From: Legionellaceae bacterium
GTDB taxonomy: Bacteria; Pseudomonadota; Gammaproteobacteria; Legionellales; Legionellaceae
Assembly (NCBI GenBank): GCA_030696305.1
Contig: JAUYSP010000040.1
Span: 1 to 64,000, forward strand
DNA: 64,000 nucleotides
Direction of reading: 5' to 3'
In this document: one piece after another, positions 31,606 to 38,180 of the stretch
Numbering within the stretch: position 1 is the stretch's first letter
How the letters are laid out: the number at the start of each line of letters is the position of its first letter
Position numbers and translations under genes: made by a program
Notes under the pieces: generated by a model
What the model was told of the DNA's origin: nothing
Databases searched by the model: none
What the model saw: only the letters and a program-made list of their open reading frames with translations

Positions 31606-32311
31606 AAGCACAACCGACTACGCAATCTTTAAACAGATCGTAAGCAACCGGGAGGTGGATCCCCGTCACGTTAAAAGACTTGTAAAATCCATCGAAAAAA
31701 ATAACATGCTACACCTGAACGCAATTATTGTCAATGATGCAATGGAGGTGGTAGATGGACAGCACAGACTAGAAGCGGCAGAAGAACTTGGGGTGCCGGT
31801 TTATTATGTGGTCGATAGCGAAGTAGGAAAAGCCCAGATCAGTCAGCTAAACTCCGTTAAAAAAGACTGGAGCATGATGGACTATGTTAACTACTGGACT
31901 ATTGAAAAGGCACCAGGATTCGACGTGTTAAGCAGGTTCGTTTCTGAACATTCATATCTGCCCGTATCAACCATTTTACTTCTGCTTTCTACGGACGCCA
32001 GTAGAAACACAGCCGCTCTCCGCGAAGGAAAGGTAGATGTATCCAACCTGGAACAAGCTAACGAAGTACTTGGCTATGTAAGAGACTTCCGGAACATAAT
32101 CGATTATGCGTTCAGCAGAAACTTTATGCTGGCCGTATTCCATATGGTTAAATCAGGCAAATATGATCACGCTCGGATGATGCAGAAACTAGAATTACAG
32201 AGCAGGTCCCTGGTGAAATGCGTTAACACGCGCCAGTATCGAGACCTGCTCGAAGAGATCTACAACTTCCGTGCTCACGATCAGAACAAAGTTTCTTTCC
32301 GTTACGGATAA
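31592..32311 (+). CDS. ParB-like protein of the PRTRC cassette
   Basis: 239 aa from the ATG at 31592 (MKEIKSTTDYAIF); an in-frame ATG at 31574 overlaps more. The ParB/Srx fold is clear: VDPRHVKRLVKSIEKNNMLH, NAIIVNDAMEVVDGQHRLEA with DGQHR at 55-59, and PVYYVVDSEVGKAQI. ParB-fold proteins can bind DNA, hydrolyse CTP or act as nucleases. The rest is helical. Three 21-bp-phased repeats lie 30 bp beyond its end. No ParA is seen, so partition is not supported. Confidence 0.8.
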   Translation: MKEIKSTTDYAIFKQIVSNREVDPRHVKRLVKSIEKNNMLHLNAIIVNDAMEVVDGQHRLEAAEELGVPVYYVVDSEVGKAQISQLNSVKKDWSMMDYVNYWTIEKAPGFDVLSRFVSEHSYLPVSTILLLLSTDASRNTAALREGKVDVSNLEQANEVLGYVRDFRNIIDYAFSRNFMLAVFHMVKSGKYDHARMMQKLELQSRSLVKCVNTRQYRDLLEEIYNFRAHDQNKVSFRYG

Positions 32312-32340
32312 TCACTAAACGCGTTCATCACAGTTAATTA

Positions 32341-32391
32341 TTACACAAACGCCCGGAATCGTTACACGAACCCGGGATATTGTTACACGAA
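32341..32391 (+). repeat. Three phased TTACACRAA repeats beside the parB-like gene
   Basis: TTACACAAA (32341-32349), TTACACGAA (32362-32370) and TTACACGAA (32383-32391) are exactly 21 bp apart, two helical turns, each inside a longer unit with CCCGG. They lie in the 94-bp gap between the ParB-like gene and protein C, so a protein could bind one DNA face here. Confidence 0.6.
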
Positions 32392-32405
32392 AAAAAATTA
32401 AAACT

Positions 32406-32627
32406 ATGGCACTTATTATAACAAACATCGAACGAGAGTTTAAAATGAAAAAATCAGGTAATCCGACAACCCTTGCGGATCCTAACCCCGCACTCACTCC
32501 TGAGGAAGTCTTGAGCTTCTATTCCAACGCTCACCCGGAGCTTACCACTGCTACCGTTGCGCCAATGAAAATGGAGAATGATAAAGCGGTATTTGAGTTC
32601 GTGACTACGGTCGGAACAAAAGGCTGA
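32406..32627 (+). CDS. PRTRC protein C, ubiquitin-sized, C-terminal Gly
   Basis: 73 aa. MALIITNIEREFKMKKSGNP, TTLADPNPALTPEEVLSFYS and NAHPELTTATVAPMKMENDK match the PRTRC C pattern (x-R-x-F, LxDPxPxLTPEEV, YPELT). It ends TTVGTKG, with Gly as the last residue. Size, mixed strand-helix order and a terminal glycine are what a ubiquitin-like modifier needs for adenylation by an E1-like enzyme, which this operon also encodes. Whether it is conjugated is inference. Confidence 0.75.
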   Translation: MALIITNIEREFKMKKSGNPTTLADPNPALTPEEVLSFYSNAHPELTTATVAPMKMENDKAVFEFVTTVGTKG

Positions 32628-32668
32628 TAAATCTGCGTGGGGTTTTGGCCCTGCGCTAAATTAAGATT

Positions 32669-32944
32669 ATGGCAAAGAAGAAGAAACAATCATTTAAGAA
32701 GCACAGCTGCCCTCAAAGCCCCTATCTGCTGAATATCGTGAATGATGAACCACCAACGCCCGAACCACCATGCGCACCAAAACCAGAAAAAACCCTCTTA
32801 AAAGAGTTACCGATAAACTTCAACTTTCACAACCAAATCGGATCCGTGCTGTTCAGAGAGATCGAAAGCCGAGACGCTTCGATAGAATCCAGGCATGTTC
32901 TGGAGCCCCGGTTACTTTGCTGCCAAATCGATTTCTTTCCGTAA
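32669..32944 (+). CDS. 91-aa reading frame, possible N-terminal part of PRTRC F
   Basis: MAKKKKQSFKKHSCPQSPYL onward, with a Pro-rich linker and LLKELPINFNFHNQIGSVLF. Natural-looking protein text up to near its stop at 32944, 17 bp before an ATG (32962) in the other frame. Read with the next gene it would give an F protein with a basic N-terminus, split by a -1 shift; otherwise it is a separate small gene. The overlapping part of the neighbouring frame is Arg-rich and looks out of frame. Confidence 0.45.
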   Translation: MAKKKKQSFKKHSCPQSPYLLNIVNDEPPTPEPPCAPKPEKTLLKELPINFNFHNQIGSVLFREIESRDASIESRHVLEPRLLCCQIDFFP

Positions 32945-33936
32945 AACTGGAATCGATTCCGTACATGAATTTGAAGCCTTCGCGGTACAGTGACGATTTT
33001 GGAGACATCCTTAAACTTAAAGCAGCTACCGGTTGGCTGACATCCGATCTGGATTCGGAGGATGTTGGTATGCTTGGATTAGAAATGGCAAAGCGATTCT
33101 CGGAAATAGCAGATGCTGCAGGCTTCATGTGGATGGTTGCCGGGATCAATGATAAAGATGTGGCGCTGGTTTTTTATGACACGCTTCCCAGTACAGGGTC
33201 ATGGCTTGCCCCACAACTATCATTTCTTCCGATTATTAAGCGAAGATCAGTGAGGATGTATGAAACGGTGATGAATAGTTTGCAGCATATCAGCGGAGCT
33301 TTTTGCATCGGGAATTTTCTAAACTCCATGGAGTGTATCGAATGGGCACTCGAAGAACTCGATAGCGACGCCTATGATATAGAAGACATCAAGGAGCGAA
33401 ACGAAACCTGGAAATCGGTCCAGTCACATACAGAGGGCAAGGCAGCTAAATCGCTAAAGGAAGTTACGCACGGAACTCCGACACTATCTCCTGAAGAATG
33501 TATATGTCGGCTTTATAAGCTTCCGAATGATCTTCAAGATCTTCGATCATCTCTAATTTATTTGCTCTGCCTTAGTGATCGGGGTAAGGACCTGACAGAT
33601 TTTGATCTGAATTGCGCCGGCCTTAACAGACTGGATGAAATGGACAACATTTATCTAACACTTGACTTGCAGTATGCTTGGATTTACGATTCTGACGACC
33701 CAGTCACAGCAAAAGCAGAAGAGTACTTAGATTCTCTGTCCAATGAAGGACAGCAGGAGCCTTGCGCATGGCTAATTATAGGTGACGGATTCCTCTTTCC
33801 GAAGGATAGCAAGAGCTTAATCGAAGAGCTCAAGAACTTACGCAAAGATGATTTCACAACGCAGTTCTTTAAAGGTATGCGAGAACTGTGCGAAGCCATA
33901 GTGGATTTAAAGAAAAGAAATAAAAGAAACAAATGA
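32770..33936 (+). CDS. PRTRC protein F-like
   Basis: The open frame runs from 32770; the convincing part begins near 32940 (FLSVKLESIPYMNLKPSRYS), so a start at the ATG 32962 (324 aa) or a frameshift from 32669 are both likelier than 32770. It includes AKRFSEIADAAGFMWMVAGI, AFCIGNFLNSMECIEWALEE and EPCAWLIIGDGFLFP. Identification as F rests on its place between C and B, size and mixed fold; no catalytic motif is visible. It overlaps protein B by 4 bp. Confidence 0.5.
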   Translation: MRTKTRKNPLKRVTDKLQLSQPNRIRAVQRDRKPRRFDRIQACSGAPVTLLPNRFLSVKLESIPYMNLKPSRYSDDFGDILKLKAATGWLTSDLDSEDVGMLGLEMAKRFSEIADAAGFMWMVAGINDKDVALVFYDTLPSTGSWLAPQLSFLPIIKRRSVRMYETVMNSLQHISGAFCIGNFLNSMECIEWALEELDSDAYDIEDIKERNETWKSVQSHTEGKAAKSLKEVTHGTPTLSPEECICRLYKLPNDLQDLRSSLIYLLCLSDRGKDLTDFDLNCAGLNRLDEMDNIYLTLDLQYAWIYDSDDPVTAKAEEYLDSLSNEGQQEPCAWLIIGDGFLFPKDSKSLIEELKNLRKDDFTTQFFKGMRELCEAIVDLKKRNKRNK

Positions 33937-34637
33937 ACGAGCTGACAGAAAATATGCAATTGGCTTACCAGCCAGAACTTGCAATTGTAGTTTATAAACG
34001 CAAAGAATATTCAGACTATTACTTGGAAAGCCGTCCGATCGTTGCCGGGCAAATGGGAGCTGGCGCACCATTGCAGGAGAAAACCCTGCAGGGTATTATA
34101 AAGGCGATGGAGTCTAAAAATGATGATAAGCCGAAAGAGATCGGCGGAGTTGTTCCATCTAACCTGCTTTACTTCAAAAATATAAATGGAAACCTTGAAA
34201 TGTTCTGGTACCGAAAAGCGGAGAAACGACCGATGTACTTTGTCGAGCACCTGAACATACCGGACGGTGTGGCGATGGTGCCACCATTGCTCTATATAAC
34301 AAAAGGTAATGGGCTAACAATTTTTGCTTTGAGAGAAAACAAGCGTCCGGACGAAAAATCAGAACTATTCCAACCCCCGTTTCACAACTGCTCAGGTCTC
34401 GGTAGCGTCTGCCTAGGATCAGCAAAAGTAAAGTACCCAGCCAGCGTAACCTACCAAAACTTGATGGAATATTACGAAAAACTTTTCTGGGGATCAGCTT
34501 TCACTCATAACGGCGCAGCTAGTGCAACTGGGAATTTAAACCTGATCTGGAAAGACCAAATCACTAATCCTAAAAAACCTTTTGATCTGAGCCTACTGAT
34601 CAAAGCAAGTAAAACATATAAAGACCTTTTAAGATGA
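33933..34637 (+). CDS. PRTRC protein B, E2-like pattern
   Basis: 234 aa. LAIVVYKRKEYSDYYLESRP, VPSNLLYFKNINGNLEMFWY, then MYFVEHLNIPDGVAMVPPLL and LTIFALRENKRPDEKSELFQ are the strand-rich PRTRC B pattern. Residues 150-162 read FHNCSGLGSVCLG. H151-N152 followed by VCL at 159-161 recalls the HPN...G.(I/V)CL signature around the catalytic Cys of E2 ubiquitin-conjugating enzymes, which would make C160 the acceptor. WGSAFTHNG ends the core. It is coupled to ThiF by a 4-bp overlap. The E2 reading is inference from this motif and context. Confidence 0.7.
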   Translation: MNELTENMQLAYQPELAIVVYKRKEYSDYYLESRPIVAGQMGAGAPLQEKTLQGIIKAMESKNDDKPKEIGGVVPSNLLYFKNINGNLEMFWYRKAEKRPMYFVEHLNIPDGVAMVPPLLYITKGNGLTIFALRENKRPDEKSELFQPPFHNCSGLGSVCLGSAKVKYPASVTYQNLMEYYEKLFWGSAFTHNGAASATGNLNLIWKDQITNPKKPFDLSLLIKASKTYKDLLR

Positions 34638-35413
34638 GAGTACATTTTCCGCCTTCTTATTTCACTAATCCACCGCATCCAATATCGGTACACTTAATCG
34701 GATGCGGTGGTACCGGTTCCCAGGTACTAAATGGACTTGCCCGGATCAATCACACGATGAAAGCTTTAGACCATCCCGGACTTCACATTACAGCTTTTGA
34801 TCCGGATACAGTCAGTGAGACGAATATCGGACGCCAGTTGTTCAGCCCAATCGATATCAATCAGAATAAAGCAACCGTCCTGGTAACCCGGGTGAACAAC
34901 TTCTACGGTACCGGGTGGATTAGCAGGCCACAAACATATACTGAATATATAAAACAGCAAGGCAAATCGGCGCCGTATGACCTGGCTAATATTATCATTA
35001 CTTGCGTAGATACCATTGCCGCCAGAAGAGAGCTTGATGGGGTGTTGATTGAGGCGGAAAGAGATTACACAAAGCCTTACTACTGGATGGACTTCGGTAA
35101 TTCACACCGATCTGGACAGGTGATTCTTGGAACGGCTGGAAACGTGAAACAGCCGGAATCAAAATTTGAAACCGTGGGTCAATTGCCGAATCTCTGGGAA
35201 CAATTTCCCGAACTGAAGGGTTCAAAGGAGGCGGACCAAGGGCCGAGCTGCTCCCTCGCGCAAGCTCTAGGCAGACAGGATCTCTTTATCAACTCTGCAT
35301 TGGCACAACTTGGATGCGGCCTTCTTTGGAAACTTTTGTCCGATGTGAAAATAGATGTCCGGGGTTTCTTTCTGAACCTGGAAACAATGAACGTAAACCC
35401 GATAAAGATCTGA
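34634..35413 (+). CDS. PRTRC ThiF-family E1-like adenylyltransferase
   Basis: 259 aa. VHLIGCGGTGSQVLNGLARI has the Rossmann ATP loop (G23-S29). FDPDTVSETNIGRQLF at 55-70 holds the DxD...N..RQ set that binds Mg-ATP and the modifier tail. IIITCVDTIAARRELD at 120-135 gives the conserved Asp126 with Cys124 beside it, and GPSCSLAQALGRQDLFIN has Cys206. E1/ThiF/MoeB enzymes adenylate the C-terminal Gly of ubiquitin-like proteins; protein C of this operon ends in Gly. Which Cys, if any, forms a thioester cannot be told. Confidence 0.8.
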   Translation: MRVHFPPSYFTNPPHPISVHLIGCGGTGSQVLNGLARINHTMKALDHPGLHITAFDPDTVSETNIGRQLFSPIDINQNKATVLVTRVNNFYGTGWISRPQTYTEYIKQQGKSAPYDLANIIITCVDTIAARRELDGVLIEAERDYTKPYYWMDFGNSHRSGQVILGTAGNVKQPESKFETVGQLPNLWEQFPELKGSKEADQGPSCSLAQALGRQDLFINSALAQLGCGLLWKLLSDVKIDVRGFFLNLETMNVNPIKI

Positions 35414-35700
35414 TGGAAGAGTATTTGCCTCAGGAATGGAGCGATAGTGGGAAAAGGTTGCTGGAAACCATTCAGAAGATCATAAAAGAGCAAGGGGGCG
35501 TTGAGCAAATGCACAAACTAGTTATGCTGGAACTGCATCCGAATCGATATCAACGGGATAAAATCATTTTAGAATATCGTTATAAATTAGTCCATGGTAA
35601 GGTTAAAATGAAAGATATTCCTGAAATACTAGGTATAACTGAGACTGAATTTAAAAAACTTAAACAGGAGGTTAATGAGTCAGAAAATGAAAAATATTGA
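35413..35700 (+). CDS. Unknown protein at the end of the PRTRC operon
   Basis: 95 aa from the ATG at 35413, overlapping the thiF stop (TGATG). Helical; the end (MKDIPEILGITETEFKKLKQ) looks like a helix-turn-helix. The tight overlap suggests it belongs to the cassette. Confidence 0.5.
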   Translation: MEEYLPQEWSDSGKRLLETIQKIIKEQGGVEQMHKLVMLELHPNRYQRDKIILEYRYKLVHGKVKMKDIPEILGITETEFKKLKQEVNESENEKY

Positions 35701-35905
35701 ATTTGAAGTAATACCTGGCAATGTTATCCCTGAAAAATCTGACAATGAATCAAGTAGAACATTCAATGTATCCGATCCTTTTTTCGGTAAATGTGAAACT
35801 GTAAGCGGCAACATTAGCAAATACGTGATCATATATGACTTCCATAATAGTAATTGGATTTCTGCAGGTGCTGGGCTAAAACGAGTGATTGAATATTATA
35901 GATAA
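35675..35905 (+). CDS. Small unknown protein
   Basis: 76 aa. The start at 35675 is preceded by AGGAGG (35667-35672), a full Shine-Dalgarno sequence unusual for this host and perhaps a hint of foreign origin; an in-frame ATG lies at 35687. KYVIIYDFHNSNWISAGAGL suggests a small beta protein. Confidence 0.4.
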   Translation: MSQKMKNIEFEVIPGNVIPEKSDNESSRTFNVSDPFFGKCETVSGNISKYVIIYDFHNSNWISAGAGLKRVIEYYR

Positions 35906-35955
35906 CAATAAACATTACCTAGTACTACAAAAATTATAAAACTAAACTCAAAAAG

Positions 35956-36189
35956 ATGTTAATACATTCAGAAAAACTTAATCCGTGTAAATGTGGAGCA
36001 AAGGAAACGCCCGATTTGGATAGCGATGATATGGTTCCATGTTGGGGGGTAAAATGCTATGCTTGTAAGCAATTTCAACATGATGACAGTTGGTCAATGG
36101 GTGGCGCAGTTAAGGCTTGGAACAACGCTAATCCTGTAAAAACTGGGGCTGTTCAGAATTTAACGGGTAAAGAAATAGAAAAGTTATGA
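35956..36189 (+). CDS. Lar-like restriction alleviation protein
   Basis: 77 aa. KLNPCKCGAKETPDLDSDDM, WGVKCYACKQFQHDD and GGAVKAWNNANP match the Lar zinc-finger family: PCxxCG, then VxCxxC and a final AVxxWN. Lar of Rac prophage relieves type I restriction by modulating methylation. The first Cys pair is C-K-C rather than CxxC. Family call is fair; activity is inference. Confidence 0.6.
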   Translation: MLIHSEKLNPCKCGAKETPDLDSDDMVPCWGVKCYACKQFQHDDSWSMGGAVKAWNNANPVKTGAVQNLTGKEIEKL

Positions 36190-36497
36190 AAACACTATGC
36201 ACCTGCCTATCCGGCAAAACAAATTGCGATTGCCATAATATTGAATCAATTGCAACGGATGGAACAAACATTAATCGAAAGGATATGACAAAGGACACAA
36301 CCGATTACAAGCAATTGGCTTATAAATTACAAGGAGATATTGAAATGAGGGCGTGGGAGGATGCTCAAAAGAATATTCCATTTTTGAAGGAAATGAAACA
36401 ACGGATCGAAAAGTTTCAAAACAATAAAGATGTTACAGAGATTGAAATGGTATATAATATGATTGACCATTGGATTTTAGAATTAGAAAGGATATGA
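36186..36497 (+). CDS. Unknown small protein
   Basis: 103 aa. A Cys-rich start (LCTCLSGKTNCDCHN) precedes a helical, charged part from the ATG at 36284 (MTKDTTDYKQ). It starts by ATGA overlap and ends by overlap with the DUF551 gene. No family recognised. Confidence 0.4.
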   Translation: MKTLCTCLSGKTNCDCHNIESIATDGTNINRKDMTKDTTDYKQLAYKLQGDIEMRAWEDAQKNIPFLKEMKQRIEKFQNNKDVTEIEMVYNMIDHWILELERI

Positions 36498-36790
36498 CAA
36501 AGGAAGAAAAAGAACTAATCCGAAAGCTAATATCTGCTGAAACAAGAATCGTTCACTTAGAAAAGGAAAACGAAAGGCTGAAAGCGGAGAGGGAGTGGAT
36601 AAGTGTGGAGGATAGGTTGCCGGAGGAAAGCGGACAGGTATTGGGTATAATGAAAGATACGTTTGCCATATACGTTTGCCATTATAGTTTATCACGTAAA
36701 TTGTTTCTCGTTTACGGTGCAGGATCAGACTCAATATCAGATATGAGAGTTACCCATTGGATGCCATTACCATCACCCCCTAAACAATAA
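36494..36790 (+). CDS. DUF551 protein
   Basis: 98 aa from the ATG at 36494, overlapping the previous stop (ATGA). A coiled start (EKELIRKLISAETRIVHLEK) is followed by the DUF551 signature WISVEDRLPEESGQVLG and VTHWMPLPSPP. This domain is common in phages; its role is unknown. Confidence 0.75.
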   Translation: MTKEEKELIRKLISAETRIVHLEKENERLKAEREWISVEDRLPEESGQVLGIMKDTFAIYVCHYSLSRKLFLVYGAGSDSISDMRVTHWMPLPSPPKQ

Positions 36791-36794
36791 TTAT

Positions 36795-37109
36795 ATGCCG
36801 GTTTTAACAGATAAAAAAGTAATAGCCAGAAAGGAACATTATGATAGTTGTAGAGATCATTTAGATTTCGGAATTGTACGATATTCCGATGGCAAATTTT
36901 ATGTAAATCAAAAAGAAATAGATGATTTACAAATATCAAAAGAAGATGCAGAAATGCTTCAAAGATATTGCGATAAGAATTTCAAAATTCTGAAAGGAGA
37001 GCTGCATAGGTATCAATCTGGTACTTATGACGGAGATTTTTATTCGGTTCACTGTTCAATTGAACTATCCGATTTCCTGACAAAATATGATTTATGGTAT
37101 GAAGAATAA
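36795..37109 (+). CDS. Unknown small protein
   Basis: 104 aa, MPVLTDKKVIARKEHYDSCR onward, with LDFGIVRYSDGKFYVNQKEI and an acidic end. A+T-rich, like its neighbours in this accessory block. No family recognised. Confidence 0.4.
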   Translation: MPVLTDKKVIARKEHYDSCRDHLDFGIVRYSDGKFYVNQKEIDDLQISKEDAEMLQRYCDKNFKILKGELHRYQSGTYDGDFYSVHCSIELSDFLTKYDLWYEE

Positions 37110-37124
37110 CCCTAAACAATAATT

Positions 37125-37322
37125 ATGAAAGCGGAAGAAGACGAATGCCCCTCAAATGACTTTAAGCAAGGTGAGCCAAATGGTAAATGCTTTGGTGACG
37201 GCCATTATAGATGCAAGGACTGCACACATTACAGAGCCGATTTTAAGAGAAATGGGCAGGACTTTATAGACTTTGTTCACACATACAAAAACGGGATAAC
37301 AATGGAATTTAAACTTTTATAG
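37125..37322 (+). CDS. Small Cys-containing protein
   Basis: 65 aa. CPSNDFKQGEPNGKCFGDGH and YRCKDCTHYRADF give four Cys that could hold one zinc. Ends one base before the ASCH gene. Function unknown. Confidence 0.4.
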   Translation: MKAEEDECPSNDFKQGEPNGKCFGDGHYRCKDCTHYRADFKRNGQDFIDFVHTYKNGITMEFKLL

Positions 37323-37323
37323 C

Positions 37324-37713
37324 GTGAAAGCATTAACCATAAAACAGCCTTGGGCATCACTGATCGCCCAGGGAATTAAGGACATCGAGAATCGAACCTG
37401 GAGAACAAATTTCAGAGGAAGGATTTACATTCATGCAGCCGGTAGGTCAGTCCAAGGCAACATAAAAGCCATGTTTACTGAAAATCAGTACCCTCATGTA
37501 AAAAACACTGTTTTTGGTTATTGGCAAACATCGGCTATAATCGGTGAAGTCGAAATAGTCGATTGCGTTCAGAACCACCCGTCCATCTGGGCTGAGCATG
37601 GCGTTTGGAATTGGGTCTTAGCAAATCCGGTTTTATATAAAAACCCAATCTTGAATGTAAAGGGCAAATTAAGCTTCTGGGATTACCGAAGAGATGGATC
37701 AAAACAGGTTTAG
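37324..37713 (+). CDS. ASCH-domain protein
   Basis: 129 aa with a GTG start at 37324. ALTIKQPWASLIAQGIKDIE, NRTWRTNFRGRIYIHAAG and SAIIGEVEIVDCVQ are the full ASCH signature (PWAxLIxxGxKxxExR, RGxxxIHA). ASCH folds bind RNA or modified nucleosides; a few hydrolyse N4-acetylcytidine. In phages they may protect or sense modified bases. Confidence 0.8.
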   Translation: MKALTIKQPWASLIAQGIKDIENRTWRTNFRGRIYIHAAGRSVQGNIKAMFTENQYPHVKNTVFGYWQTSAIIGEVEIVDCVQNHPSIWAEHGVWNWVLANPVLYKNPILNVKGKLSFWDYRRDGSKQV

Positions 37714-37738
37714 TGAAAAACGGATCAGGGCCGGTATT

Positions 37739-38047
37739 TTACTTTTTCCTCTTCAAATCGTAATAATCCAGCACCCGGGATGTAAACTCTCTTAATTCTT
37801 GCTGCAAGTTTTCAATCCTCTGAAGTTTCTCTATTATCCCGGCACGTGGATCACGGACCTTGAATCGATCTGCATTGTCCTTTCCGTGGTGCATTCCAAC
37901 GGTTTCAGCAGATTTCATAAACTCCTCTGGAGAATACCATTTATCCCGTTCGGGTACATAGATCCAGCAACCGGCATGAAAAGCATCAATAGCTTTAGCC
38001 CGTTTTGCTTGATCTCCCGGATTTGGTTTGTTTTCCCAAGCATTCAT
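37739..38047 (-). CDS. Unknown leftward gene before the tape measure
   Basis: 102 aa from the ATG at 38047 (MNAWENKPNPGDQAKRAKAI); an in-frame upstream ATG at 38089 adds a hydrophobic stretch with no clear purpose. AFHAGCWIYVPERDKWYSPE and a C-terminal coiled coil (KLQRIENLQQELREFTSRVL) are seen. It is the only minus gene in this part, so perhaps cargo. Confidence 0.5.
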   Translation of the reverse strand: MNAWENKPNPGDQAKRAKAIDAFHAGCWIYVPERDKWYSPEEFMKSAETVGMHHGKDNADRFKVRDPRAGIIEKLQRIENLQQELREFTSRVLDYYDLKRKK

Positions 38048-38180
38048 ATCTTCCAGACAAATATACAATATTACTAATATTGTTAGCAATTATATTTGGG
38101 TAGCTGAAAATCCTTTCCTCATTACCTATTAGGACAATCAAAAACTTTCCCCGCATCGACTCCAAAGATATTTTCGCATT

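Noticed and set aside
31592-32311. ParABS plasmid partition system
   Set aside because: A ParB-like protein and nearby repeats exist, but no ParA or ParM ATPase is present and the prophage is integrated; the PRTRC context explains the gene better.
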